In this document: positions 1-6,119 of the stretch, in pieces | Position numbering within the stretch: position 1 is the first letter of the stretch | How the letters are laid out: the number at the start of each line of letters is the position of its first letter | NCBI GenBank assembly: GCA_031555145.1 | Contig: JAVBUR010000079.1 | Location: forward strand, 1-13,219 | Length of the DNA stretch: 13,219 nucleotides | Reading direction: 5' to 3' | From: JAJDIA01 sp031555145 | GTDB lineage: Bacteria; Bacteroidota; Bacteroidia; Bacteroidales; Tannerellaceae | Notes under the pieces: generated by a model | What the model was told of the DNA's origin: nothing | Seen by the model: only the letters and a program-made list of their open reading frames with translations | Database searches by the model: none | Made by a program: the position numbers and the translations under genes

Positions 1-73
1 TTCATAGGGTGAAACTCCGAGTTCCAAACGGTGAAACAGGCAGTTTCAATAGGTGAAACAAACAGTTTCATCC
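1..73. repeat. 22-bp tandem repeat array with internal dyad symmetry (right end)
   Basis: GGTGAAAC begins at 8, 30 and 52, an exact 22-bp period, giving three units (8-29, 30-51, 52-73). Bases 1-7 look like the tail of a further unit, so the array probably continues past the left edge. The second and third units contain TGAAAC, a 5-bp spacer and GTTTCA, so each can form a small hairpin or bind a dimeric protein; the first unit is degenerate in its second half. Single GAAAC motifs recur at 79-83, 133-137 and 198-202. The array ends about 140 bp before the promoter of the next gene. Function unknown. Confidence 0.75.
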
Positions 74-210
74 TAATGAAACTATTGCTGGTAGCTGTGT
101 CGTGGCAAATAGCTTCAGATTCGGACAGACTTGAAACTGAAAGATCTTCAATTCTGGATAAAATGGAAGTACTTCAGATAACCGATTCCTCCACTTTGAA
201 ACAGATCGCT

Positions 211-218
211 TATATTTG
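211..218 (+). promoter_or_regulatory. Bacteroidetes -7 box for the GH43 gene
   Basis: TATATTTG fits the Bacteroidetes primary sigma -7 consensus TAnnTTTG. A good -33 TTTG at the usual spacing of about 20 bases is missing (TTTG at 195-198 is too close). Transcription would start near 225, leaving a 12- to 18-base leader before the ATG codons at 237 and 243. Confidence 0.55.
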
Positions 219-236
219 TACACAAAAACAACCCTA

Positions 237-1973
237 ATGCATATGACTACTCGAAAACTGATCGCAAACCTGTCACTGCTGCTGATCGCTACAGCCACGG
301 GCTCCGCCCAAGAGATGCGGATGGAGACCTATTGCAATCCGCTGAATATCGACTATACGTATATGATCTATAATGCCGATAAGGGCATCTCTTACCGTTC
401 GGGTGCCGATCCGGCGGTGGTGGAGTTCAGGGACGAGTACTATATGTTTGTCACCCGTTCGCATGGGTATTGGCATTCGACCGACCTGCAAAATTGGAAT
501 TTCATTACTCCCGGCCGGAACTGGTATCCGCAGGGATGCAACGCCCCGGCAGCACATAACTACAAAGACTCCGTGCTGTATGTCGCCGGAGACCCCTCGG
601 GCTCGATGAGCGTACTTTATACTGACGACCCGAAGAAAGGCGACTGGGTCGCCACGCCCACCATCCTACACGACTTACAGGATCCGGACCTGTTTATCGA
701 CGACGATGGACAGGCGTATATGTTCTGGGGGTCTTCGAACGTGTATCCCGTCCGCGGTAAAAAGTTGGATAAAAATAAACGCTTTGTCGCCGGCGAGACG
801 GTGGAACTTTTCAACCTCAACCCGGAAAAGCACGGCTGGGAGCGCTTCGGTGAAAACCATTCGGACACCATCCTCGGTGGCTATATCGAAGGGCCCTGGC
901 TGACGAAGCATAACGGGAAATACTACATGCAATATGCTGCTCCGGGGACGGAGTTCAACGTCTATGGCGACGGTGTGTATGTGGGCGATCATCCATTGGG
1001 CCCGTATACCTACCAGGCACATAACCCGGTATCGTACAAGCCGGGTGGTTATATGAACGGAGCCGGACACGGCAGTACAGTGATCGGTCCCGGAGGCTAT
1101 TACTGGCACTTCGCTACGATGGACTATTCCGTAAATATGAACTGGGAGCGCCGCCTGTGCATGTTCCCGCTCTACTTTGACAAGGATGGGATTATGTACT
1201 GCGACACCCGTTTTGGCGACTATCCGCGGTATGCACCGGATGTGCCTGAGAAGCACGGGCAGTTCCGCGGCTGGATGATGCTGTCGTACCGGAAGCCGGT
1301 GGAGGTCTCTTCTTCCGCCAATGCTTTCAACCCATCGGCACTGACCGATGAGATTGCCAAGACCTCCTGGCTGGCCGCCGCCAACGACGATAAGCAATGG
1401 GTACGGATCGACCTCGGACAACCGGGGACCATGCATGCCATCCAGATTAACTACGCTGACTATCAATCGGATATGTATGGGCGACTACCGGGACTCCGCC
1501 ATCGCTATACGGTGGAAGGTTCGCTGGACGACGTGAAATGGTTTACGCTGATCGACAAAAGCGGCAGCTACCGGGATGCACCCAACGACTATGTGGAGTT
1601 GGAAAGCCCGACGCTCGTACGCTATGTCCGTTATAACCATATCGAATCACCTGCGCCACATCTCTCACTGTCGGAAATACGCGTATTCGGTATCGGTACG
1701 GGCAAGACACCGGCTGCCGTGAAACGCCTCAGCCTGGATCGCCACGCCGACCGCCGCGACATCTCCATCCAATGGGAGAACCAACCGGGTGCACAGGGAC
1801 ATAATGTCCGTTGGGGAATCGCCCCGGATAAATTATACAGCTCCTGGATGGTGTATGGAGACAATAAATTGCTGTTGAAAGCGTTAAATACAGAACAAGT
1901 ATATTATTTTGCTATTGAATCCTTTAATGAGAACGGCGTTTCCGGGCTATCCGACATTAAACGGGTAGATTAA
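237..1973 (+). CDS. Secreted GH43-family glycoside hydrolase with F5/8C carbohydrate-binding module
   Basis: 578 residues from ATG 237. ATG 243 is also possible; an in-frame TTG at 216 lies inside the -7 box and cannot be the start. An N-terminal signal peptide (LIANLSLLLIATATGSAQ) predicts export, with signal peptidase I cleavage near residue 23. The five-bladed propeller of GH43 spans about 35-340 and shows the three expected acids: Asp58 in GADPAVV (base), Asp149 in DPDLFIDDDGQ (pKa modulator) and Glu218 in YIEGPW (general acid). Residues 354-483 look like an F5/8 type C (discoidin) sugar-binding module (WVRIDLGQ, YTVEGS, LSEIRVFG). Residues 491-578 look like a fibronectin III-like domain. 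GH43 enzymes mostly act on arabinose- or xylose-containing glycans; the exact substrate cannot be read here. No SusC/SusD partner is in the window, so it is not visibly part of a polysaccharide utilization locus. Confidence 0.88.
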   Translation: MHMTTRKLIANLSLLLIATATGSAQEMRMETYCNPLNIDYTYMIYNADKGISYRSGADPAVVEFRDEYYMFVTRSHGYWHSTDLQNWNFITPGRNWYPQGCNAPAAHNYKDSVLYVAGDPSGSMSVLYTDDPKKGDWVATPTILHDLQDPDLFIDDDGQAYMFWGSSNVYPVRGKKLDKNKRFVAGETVELFNLNPEKHGWERFGENHSDTILGGYIEGPWLTKHNGKYYMQYAAPGTEFNVYGDGVYVGDHPLGPYTYQAHNPVSYKPGGYMNGAGHGSTVIGPGGYYWHFATMDYSVNMNWERRLCMFPLYFDKDGIMYCDTRFGDYPRYAPDVPEKHGQFRGWMMLSYRKPVEVSSSANAFNPSALTDEIAKTSWLAAANDDKQWVRIDLGQPGTMHAIQINYADYQSDMYGRLPGLRHRYTVEGSLDDVKWFTLIDKSGSYRDAPNDYVELESPTLVRYVRYNHIESPAPHLSLSEIRVFGIGTGKTPAAVKRLSLDRHADRRDISIQWENQPGAQGHNVRWGIAPDKLYSSWMVYGDNKLLLKALNTEQVYYFAIESFNENGVSGLSDIKRVD

Positions 1974-2005
1974 AAACCAATTACACAAAGAAAATACGGA
2001 CCTCG

Positions 2006-2037
2006 TTGCAGCACAATTGTAAAATAATGTATATTTG
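2006..2037 (+). promoter_or_regulatory. Bacteroidetes-type promoter of the thioredoxin-fold lipoprotein gene
   Basis: The -7 box TATATTTG lies at 2030-2037, with a partial -33 (TTG, 2006-2008) 21 bases upstream. Transcription would start near 2044, giving a leader of about 22 bases before ATG 2066. The lipoprotein gene therefore seems to be transcribed separately from the glycosidase 92 bp upstream. Confidence 0.6.
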
Positions 2038-2065
2038 CATCAAAATTAGAAAATATACATACGTG

Positions 2066-3229
2066 ATGAAAAGACGCTTACATATTCAATCGCTTATTTT
2101 GCTTGCCGGCATTTGCCTGTGGGCCTGTACTTCTTGTACGCAGCGTACGGACTTTACCGTAACAGGTGTTGTATCGGGTGCCGACGGACAGGTATTGTAT
2201 CTGGAGAATGTGGGCGTCTCTTCGATAGATGTCCTGGATTCGGCCAAGTTGACGGCTACCGGTAAATTCAACTTTAAACACCACCGCCCGGCTTACCCCG
2301 AATTCTACCGGTTGAGGTTGAATAACCATAAGATCAATTTCGCTATCGACTCGACCGAGACGATCACCTTTGCGGCTGATGCAGGTACATTCTCCACGTC
2401 TTATTCGGTAGAAGGATCGGAGAATAATATCGCCATCAAGACCATCACATTGGCACAGTCGGACGCCAACCAGGCCATCAACCGGTTGCGCAAGGAATAT
2501 GAAGGCGGACAACTGCCCGATACTACGTATGCCCGCCTGGTGAATGAAACAGCAGATGCGTATAAGGAATTAGCCCGTCAATACATCTATGCGGCTCCCA
2601 TGTCGACAGCAGCCTATTTTGCCCTTTTCCAGCAGATAGACGGACTGTTGTTCTTCGACCTGTACGACAAGAACGACTCCAAGGCGTTTGGAGCCGTTGC
2701 GACCAGCCTGGATCATAACTATCCCGAAAGCCTGCGGGCCAAACACCTGCACAACCTGACGCTCCAATCGCTGAAGGTGATACGCGCCCAACGGGAGATC
2801 AACCTGGATCATGTGAACGTGCAGGAAGTAGGTTTCCTTGATATTGAATTGCCCGATGTGAAAGGTGTGGTGGAAAAACTGTCGGAAGTAGCCAAAGGAC
2901 ATGTGGCCCTGGTTAACTTCACGGCCTATCAGACCGAATGGTCAGCGGCATTGAATATGGAACTGGGCGACCTCTACACCCAATACGCCAACAGTGGCCT
3001 GGTGATCTATCAGGTGTCGCTCGACTCCGATACGCACCTGTGGCGTAACCGTGCGTCCAACCTTCCCTGGATCTGTGTACACGACCCGCAATCGGTGTAT
3101 TCACAGGTGGCCGCGCTGTATAACGTGAAACAATTGCCCGCTATTTTCCTCCTCGACAAAAAGGGAAATATGGTGAAGCGTCTGGAGGATATCTCGCAGC
3201 TGGAAAAAGAAATAAAAGCGTTACTTTAA
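2066..3229 (+). CDS. DUF4369-type lipoprotein with a thioredoxin-like domain lacking CxxC
   Basis: 387 residues from ATG 2066, chosen because the upstream in-frame TTG 2006 falls within the -33 region. The N-terminus (KRR, then a hydrophobic stretch ending LWAC) looks like a lipoprotein signal with Cys21 as the lipidated residue, so it should be membrane-anchored and periplasm-facing. Residues about 27-120 resemble the beta-rich DUF4369 domain found before thioredoxin domains in Bacteroidetes. A helical linker follows, then a thioredoxin/AhpC-like fold at about 255-387 (ALVNFTAY, LVIYQVSLD, and a cis-proline-like Pro358 in QLPAIFLLDKKG). Where TlpA/ResA relatives carry WCxxC, this protein reads FTAYQTEW, so the redox cysteines are absent and ordinary disulfide chemistry is unlikely. 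It may bind partners rather than reduce them. Family call good; function unknown. Confidence 0.8.
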   Translation: MKRRLHIQSLILLAGICLWACTSCTQRTDFTVTGVVSGADGQVLYLENVGVSSIDVLDSAKLTATGKFNFKHHRPAYPEFYRLRLNNHKINFAIDSTETITFAADAGTFSTSYSVEGSENNIAIKTITLAQSDANQAINRLRKEYEGGQLPDTTYARLVNETADAYKELARQYIYAAPMSTAAYFALFQQIDGLLFFDLYDKNDSKAFGAVATSLDHNYPESLRAKHLHNLTLQSLKVIRAQREINLDHVNVQEVGFLDIELPDVKGVVEKLSEVAKGHVALVNFTAYQTEWSAALNMELGDLYTQYANSGLVIYQVSLDSDTHLWRNRASNLPWICVHDPQSVYSQVAALYNVKQLPAIFLLDKKGNMVKRLEDISQLEKEIKALL

Positions 3230-3240
3230 CCGGCTTTTAT
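3212..3240 (+). terminator. Weak terminator-like hairpin at the lipoprotein gene end
   Basis: ATAAAAGC (3212-3219) and GCTTTTAT (3233-3240) form a perfect 8-bp stem around a 13-base loop that contains the stop codon. The stem is AT-rich and no extra T-run follows, so termination is only possible, not convincing. Confidence 0.3.
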
Positions 3241-3262
3241 GTTGTAAAGCACGCAGGCCAAC

Positions 3263-3293
3263 TTGCCTGTACGAGTTAAAATCGCTATATTTG
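3263..3293 (+). promoter_or_regulatory. Promoter of the greA-HIT operon
   Basis: A -33 TTG at 3263-3265 and a -7 box TATATTTG at 3286-3293 are separated by 20 bases, the Bacteroidetes spacing. Transcription should start near 3300, leaving a leader of about 95 bases, much longer than the other leaders here; it contains the hairpin at 3331-3357. Confidence 0.65.
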
Positions 3294-3330
3294 CAACGAT
3301 ACAACAGAATGATACATATGGAGTTCCGGC

Positions 3331-3365
3331 CGGAATGGCCGGGATTCTTTTTTTATTATGTGAAT
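3331..3365 (+). terminator. Terminator-like attenuator hairpin inside the greA leader
   Basis: GAGTTCCGGCC, a GGAAT loop and GGCCGGGATTC form an 11-bp stem (two G-U pairs), followed directly by a run of eight T. It has the form of an intrinsic terminator but lies downstream of the greA promoter and about 40 bases before the start codon. It would therefore stop part of the greA transcription and release a leader RNA of about 50-60 nt. If the promoter at 3263-3293 were not used, it could instead end the lipoprotein transcript. Stem boundaries may be off by one or two bases. Confidence 0.65.
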
Positions 3366-3380
3366 AAACTAGTAAATTAA

Positions 3381-3387
3381 AAGGAGG
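3381..3387 (+). promoter_or_regulatory. Strong Shine-Dalgarno site of greA
   Basis: AAGGAGG lies 8 bases before ATG 3396, a seven-base match to the anti-Shine-Dalgarno sequence. Most Bacteroidetes genes lack such a site because their ribosomes sequester the 16S tail, and the other genes in this window mostly have none, so its presence is notable and fixes the start. Confidence 0.7.
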
Positions 3388-3395
3388 ATTGAGTT

Positions 3396-3866
3396 ATGGC
3401 AGTTAGCTATATGACAGAAGACGGCTACAACAAGATTTTAGCAGAAATAAACTATCTTGAGACAGTCAAACGTCCCGAAATATCGGCACTGATAGCCGAA
3501 GCACGGGACAAAGGCGACTTGTCGGAAAACGCCGAATATGACGCCGCCAAAGAAGCCCAGGGCCTAATGGAAGGCAAACTCGCGCAACTGAAGGAATTGA
3601 TCGCCAACGCCCGGTTGATCGACGCCTCACGTGTGCAGACCAACGAAGTGCAGATCCTGAACAAGGTGAAGATCAAAAACACGAAGAACAACGCCGTGAT
3701 GACCTACACCCTGGTGGCCGAAACGGAAGCCAATCTGAAAGAAGGGAAGATTGCCGTCAGTACCCCGATCGCACAAGGCTTGCTGGGTAAAAAGGTAGGC
3801 GATGTGGTAGAGATCAAAGTACCCTCGGGTATGATGACATTCGAGATCATGGATATTTCTATTTAA
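3396..3866 (+). CDS. greA: Transcription elongation factor GreA
   Basis: 156 residues, the normal GreA length. GreA enters the secondary channel of RNA polymerase and stimulates cleavage of backtracked RNA so that stalled complexes restart. Residues 1-75 form the N-terminal antiparallel coiled coil; its tip is visible as GDLSENAEY, with the Mg-coordinating acidic pair Asp41 and Glu44 at the same positions as in the E. coli protein. Residues about 80-156 form the FKBP-like domain that binds the polymerase (IAVSTPIAQGLLGKKVGD). The start is fixed by the AAGGAGG site 8 bases upstream. It is followed after 17 bases by a HIT-family gene, most likely in one transcript. The leader carries a terminator-like hairpin, so expression may be set by attenuation. 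Confidence 0.97.
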   Translation: MAVSYMTEDGYNKILAEINYLETVKRPEISALIAEARDKGDLSENAEYDAAKEAQGLMEGKLAQLKELIANARLIDASRVQTNEVQILNKVKIKNTKNNAVMTYTLVAETEANLKEGKIAVSTPIAQGLLGKKVGDVVEIKVPSGMMTFEIMDISI

Positions 3867-3883
3867 CCGGGAGGAAGCGCGCT

Positions 3884-4279
3884 ATGGCAACTATATTCAG
3901 CCGGATAGCGGCAGGAGAGATCCCTTGCTGCCAAATCGCCGAAAACGACGAGTTCTTCGCCTTCCTGGATATCAACCCACTGGCCAAAGGCCATACGTTG
4001 GTAATCCCCCGGGAAGAGACCGACTATATTTTCGACCTTGAAGACGACAAACTGGGACGGATGATGATCTTTGCCAAACGGGTGGCTGCCGCTATCCGGG
4101 AAGCGATTCCGTGCCAGCGTGTAGGTGTGGCCGTGATCGGCATGGAAGTGCCCCACGCCCATATTCACCTGGTGCCGCTGAACAAAGAGTCGGATATTTA
4201 TTTCGGTAAAGAAAAATTGACAATAAGTAGCGAAGAGTTCCGCGAGATCGCCGCTTTAATCAGAAAAGAATATAAATAA
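3884..4279 (+). CDS. HIT-family nucleotide-binding protein (HinT-like)
   Basis: 131 residues. HIT proteins are small cytoplasmic nucleotide hydrolases or transferases; HinT-type members cleave adenosine phosphoramidates and aminoacyl-adenylates. The histidine triad is visible as His91, His93 and His95 in HAHIHLVP, with the middle-domain segment NPLAKGHTLVIP at 31-42 typical of the HinT/PKCI branch. A GGGAGGA site just after the greA stop precedes the start, so it is probably translated from the greA mRNA. Substrate and cellular role cannot be read from sequence; the GreA neighbour suggests only co-expression. Family assignment is secure. Confidence 0.93.
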   Translation: MATIFSRIAAGEIPCCQIAENDEFFAFLDINPLAKGHTLVIPREETDYIFDLEDDKLGRMMIFAKRVAAAIREAIPCQRVGVAVIGMEVPHAHIHLVPLNKESDIYFGKEKLTISSEEFREIAALIRKEYK

Positions 4280-4317
4280 TGTTAACCGGCAGGGATCGGT
4301 TAAAAAACATTACGATA

Positions 4318-4347
4318 TTTGTAAAAATATACGTAACAGTATATTTG
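4318..4347 (+). promoter_or_regulatory. Promoter with overlapping palindrome upstream of a possible small RNA
   Basis: TTTG (4318-4321) and TATATTTG (4340-4347) match both Bacteroidetes promoter elements with an 18-base gap, slightly short. AAATATAC (4325-4332) and GTATATTT (4339-4346) form a perfect 8-bp inverted repeat spaced by 6 bases that covers the spacer and most of the -7 box, the layout of a repressor operator. No protein gene follows on this strand before the terminator at 4392-4425. Confidence 0.45.
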
Positions 4348-4353
4348 ATTCAT

Positions 4354-4425
4354 TAGTGGTTTTTACTCATAAATTTGTTAACCTTAGAAGAAAGGCCCCT
4401 CTGAGACAGAGCGGCCTTCTTTTTT
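4354..4425 (+). ncRNA. Possible small non-coding RNA (about 70 nt)
   Basis: The predicted promoter at 4318-4347 would start an RNA near 4354 that ends at the strong terminator at 4392-4425. No start codon with a useful frame lies in between, so an RNA product is the simplest reading. The 5' half is AT-rich and apparently unstructured; the 3' half is the terminator stem, the usual layout of a base-pairing sRNA. I recognise no known RNA family. It may instead be just a terminator shared by the two flanking operons, with a chance promoter match. Confidence 0.3.
4392..4425. terminator. Bidirectional intrinsic terminator between the HIT and pspC genes
   Basis: AAGGCC-C-CTCTG, loop AGA, CAGAG-C-GGCCTT forms an 11-bp stem with one C/C mismatch. 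On the plus strand it is followed by CTTTTTT (serving the greA-HIT transcript or a small RNA). On the minus strand it is followed by TCTTCT, which could end the padR-pspC transcript, whose last gene stops about 30 bp away. Confidence 0.75.
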
Positions 4426-4453
4426 AAAACACATTAAACACACATCACTTACA

Positions 4454-5572
4454 CTACATCCATAGTTTTATCTGATTGATGGGCCAGTTTGTATTCCAGC
4501 CCCATCCGTATTCGTTCAGCAACGGCATTCCGTAGTTCACACCGATCGCAATCACGCCAATCACGGAGACGATCCACAGGATCACCAGAATCCACTTGGC
4601 GACAGACGACATCGGCTTCCACTTGAACAGGCTTCCACAAAGGGCGTACAGCAGTCCGATTACGGGAATACCGATCACCAGGATACAGCAGATACTGCTT
4701 ATAACCAGCCAGCCGCCCGGATATATAGACAAACTATCCCAATGGGCAAACGGCATGAAGTGGTATAGCAGCCCGAAGCCCCCACCCAGCAAACCGGCAA
4801 TCAGCGCAATGAACACTACGAATAAAATAAATAAAACCAACAATAAGGGTGGGAATAGCACGATACCGACCAGTATCGCCAGTACCTTGATAATGGCGCC
4901 AAAGATAGTGACAAACGCATCGCCCAGTTTCTGTAATGTAGTCCGGGGTTTATCCGAATGTACATAGTCATTGACATTGTTGGACACCTTCTCAAAACCG
5001 TCGGTTACCGTTTTACCGATATTCTCGATCGTAACGCTTTCACCGCGCATCTGTAACTTATCGGCGGCGGTATTCGCCATCGGGACTACAAGCCAAAGAA
5101 TCAGATATACCGGAATCGTCACGCCATAGAAGAACATCAACAGGATCAGGGCGAGACGAACTGCGGTCGGATCCCATCCCATATAGGCCGCAAACCCACT
5201 GGCCACCCCCCCCAGGATACGATCGTCCGGGTTACGGAACAACCGTCTTTTGGTAGATACGGTTTCAACCTTTGCCTTATACTCTTCCTTTGTTTCTTCG
5301 GAAGCGCTCTCTCCGAAGATCTCTTCCGGCTTACCCATCCGTTTGATCACTTCTTCGGCATGCTCGATCGTGATCACGCTATATCCCAACCGTACTTTTT
5401 CGCTGAAAAGCTCGGAGATACGCAGTTCGAAATCATTCATGATCTCGTCCGATCCTTCTTCTTTGCGGAAGTGCAGGCGGAGGTTGGAAAGGTATTTATC
5501 GAGCAACTGATAAGCATCTTCGTCAATGTGGAAAACTGTGCCTCCGAGATTGACCGTAAGCGTCTTTTTCAT
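4454..5572 (-). CDS. PspC-domain membrane protein
   Basis: 372 residues. Residues 1-105 are a soluble charged domain (MKKTLTVNLGGTVFHIDED, then several acidic helices) seen at the N-terminus of Bacteroidetes PspC proteins. The PspC domain covers about 108-167 (RRLFRNPDDRILGGVASGFAAYMGWDP, then the hydrophobic stretch ending LILWLVVP). Further hydrophobic segments at about 222-265, 285-312 and 324-347 suggest four or more membrane passes. PspC proteins are associated with envelope stress in proteobacteria; here that role is inference. It is second in a two-gene operon, starting 11 bases after the stop of a PadR-family regulator, which probably controls it. The C-terminus is tryptophan-rich (YGWGWNTNWP). 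Confidence 0.87.
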   Translation of the reverse strand: MKKTLTVNLGGTVFHIDEDAYQLLDKYLSNLRLHFRKEEGSDEIMNDFELRISELFSEKVRLGYSVITIEHAEEVIKRMGKPEEIFGESASEETKEEYKAKVETVSTKRRLFRNPDDRILGGVASGFAAYMGWDPTAVRLALILLMFFYGVTIPVYLILWLVVPMANTAADKLQMRGESVTIENIGKTVTDGFEKVSNNVNDYVHSDKPRTTLQKLGDAFVTIFGAIIKVLAILVGIVLFPPLLLVLFILFVVFIALIAGLLGGGFGLLYHFMPFAHWDSLSIYPGGWLVISSICCILVIGIPVIGLLYALCGSLFKWKPMSSVAKWILVILWIVSVIGVIAIGVNYGMPLLNEYGWGWNTNWPINQIKLWM

Positions 5573-5583
5573 TATGGTATGTA

Positions 5584-5910
5584 TTAATTGTTTTTAATGT
5601 GGTCGATGGTGTCGTTCAGCTCCTGCCAGGAGGTTTCGAGTTCGCCGAGGAACACGCCCCCCTTTTCAGTCAGTTCATAATACTTCCGGGGAGGACCCTG
5701 GGTTGATTCTATCCACTTATACCCTAACAACTCACTATTCTTCAAACGGGTCAACAGAGGATACAGTGTGCCTTCCACCACGATCAGTTGTGCATCCTGC
5801 AACTTCTGGATAATGTCTGACGTGTAGGCAGGCTCTTTTTTCAGCAACAAAAGGATACAATATTCAAGTGTTCCCTTGCGCATTTGCGATTTAACATTCT
5901 CTGCATTCAT
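5584..5910 (-). CDS. PadR-family transcriptional regulator
   Basis: 108 residues, the size of a minimal PadR-like winged-helix repressor. Signature segments are visible: KGTLEYCILLLLKKEPAYTSDI (helix 1-2), EGTLYPLLTRLKNSELLGYKW (recognition helix and start of the wing) and GPPRKYYELTEKG (wing strand and helix 4 start), followed by a short C-terminal dimerization helix. First gene of an operon with the PspC-domain membrane protein 11 bases downstream. This pairing suggests autoregulated control of a membrane or envelope response; the inducing signal is not deducible. A candidate dyad lies upstream at 5956-5966. Confidence 0.92.
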   Translation of the reverse strand: MNAENVKSQMRKGTLEYCILLLLKKEPAYTSDIIQKLQDAQLIVVEGTLYPLLTRLKNSELLGYKWIESTQGPPRKYYELTEKGGVFLGELETSWQELNDTIDHIKNN

Positions 5911-5930
5911 ACTCTTTGGTAATTATGCTA

Positions 5931-5938
5931 CAAATATA
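5931..5938 (-). promoter_or_regulatory. -7 box of the padR-pspC operon
   Basis: Read on the minus strand, TATATTTG matches TAnnTTTG and lies 20 bases before the PadR start, giving a leader of about 14 bases. No clear -33 TTTG is seen at the right distance. Confidence 0.5.
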
Positions 5939-5955
5939 TGTATTGCCTGTGTACC

Positions 5956-5966
5956 ATGTATAACAT
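5956..5966. promoter_or_regulatory. Candidate PadR operator dyad
   Basis: ATGTATAACAT contains the half-sites ATGT and ACAT, as in PadR operators, though the 3-base spacing is shorter than typical. It sits where the -33 region of the padR promoter should be, so binding there could repress the operon. The surrounding bases are AT-rich, so chance is a real alternative. Confidence 0.25.
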
Positions 5967-6084
5967 ACTACTATAATTTACATATATTTAACAAGAAAAG
6001 ATATGGATGCGATAAAAACTGCACATAATTGCCTCTTTTGTGTAAAAAAAAGACCTTTTCATAGTCGTTCTTACCCGAAAACTG

Positions 6085-6092
6085 TACATTTG
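6085..6092 (+). promoter_or_regulatory. -7 box of the acyl-CoA ligase-prfB operon
   Basis: TACATTTG fits TAnnTTTG and lies 27 bases before ATG 6120, predicting a leader of about 20 bases. The -33 region is weak. The rest of the 5911-6119 divergent intergenic stretch shows no other clear signal. Confidence 0.55.
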
Positions 6093-6119
6093 CAGGACTA
6101 AATATAATCATGTAAAGTT

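Noticed and set aside
1..73. Repeats as a CRISPR array
   Set aside because: The period is only 22 bases, the similar part extends through most of the unit, and no unique spacers of normal length or cas genes are present.
216..236. TTG start for the GH43 gene at 216
   Set aside because: It lies inside the -7 box, so it would not be in the mRNA; ATG 237 or 243 gives a normal signal peptide.
31..237. 68-residue open frame upstream of the glycosidase
   Set aside because: It runs through the tandem repeats, overlaps the promoter box, and has no recognisable protein features.
675..1466. 263-residue frame opposite the GH43 gene
   Set aside because: Mirror frame of a strongly supported gene; no domain sense in its translation.
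2006..2065. TTG start of the lipoprotein at 2006
   Set aside because: It falls in the -33 region, and ATG 2066 begins a proper lipoprotein signal.
4282..4303. TTAACCG/CGGTTAA hairpin after the HIT gene as a terminator
   Set aside because: The 7-bp stem has an 8-base loop and is followed by A, not T, on the plus strand; the real terminator is at 4392-4425.
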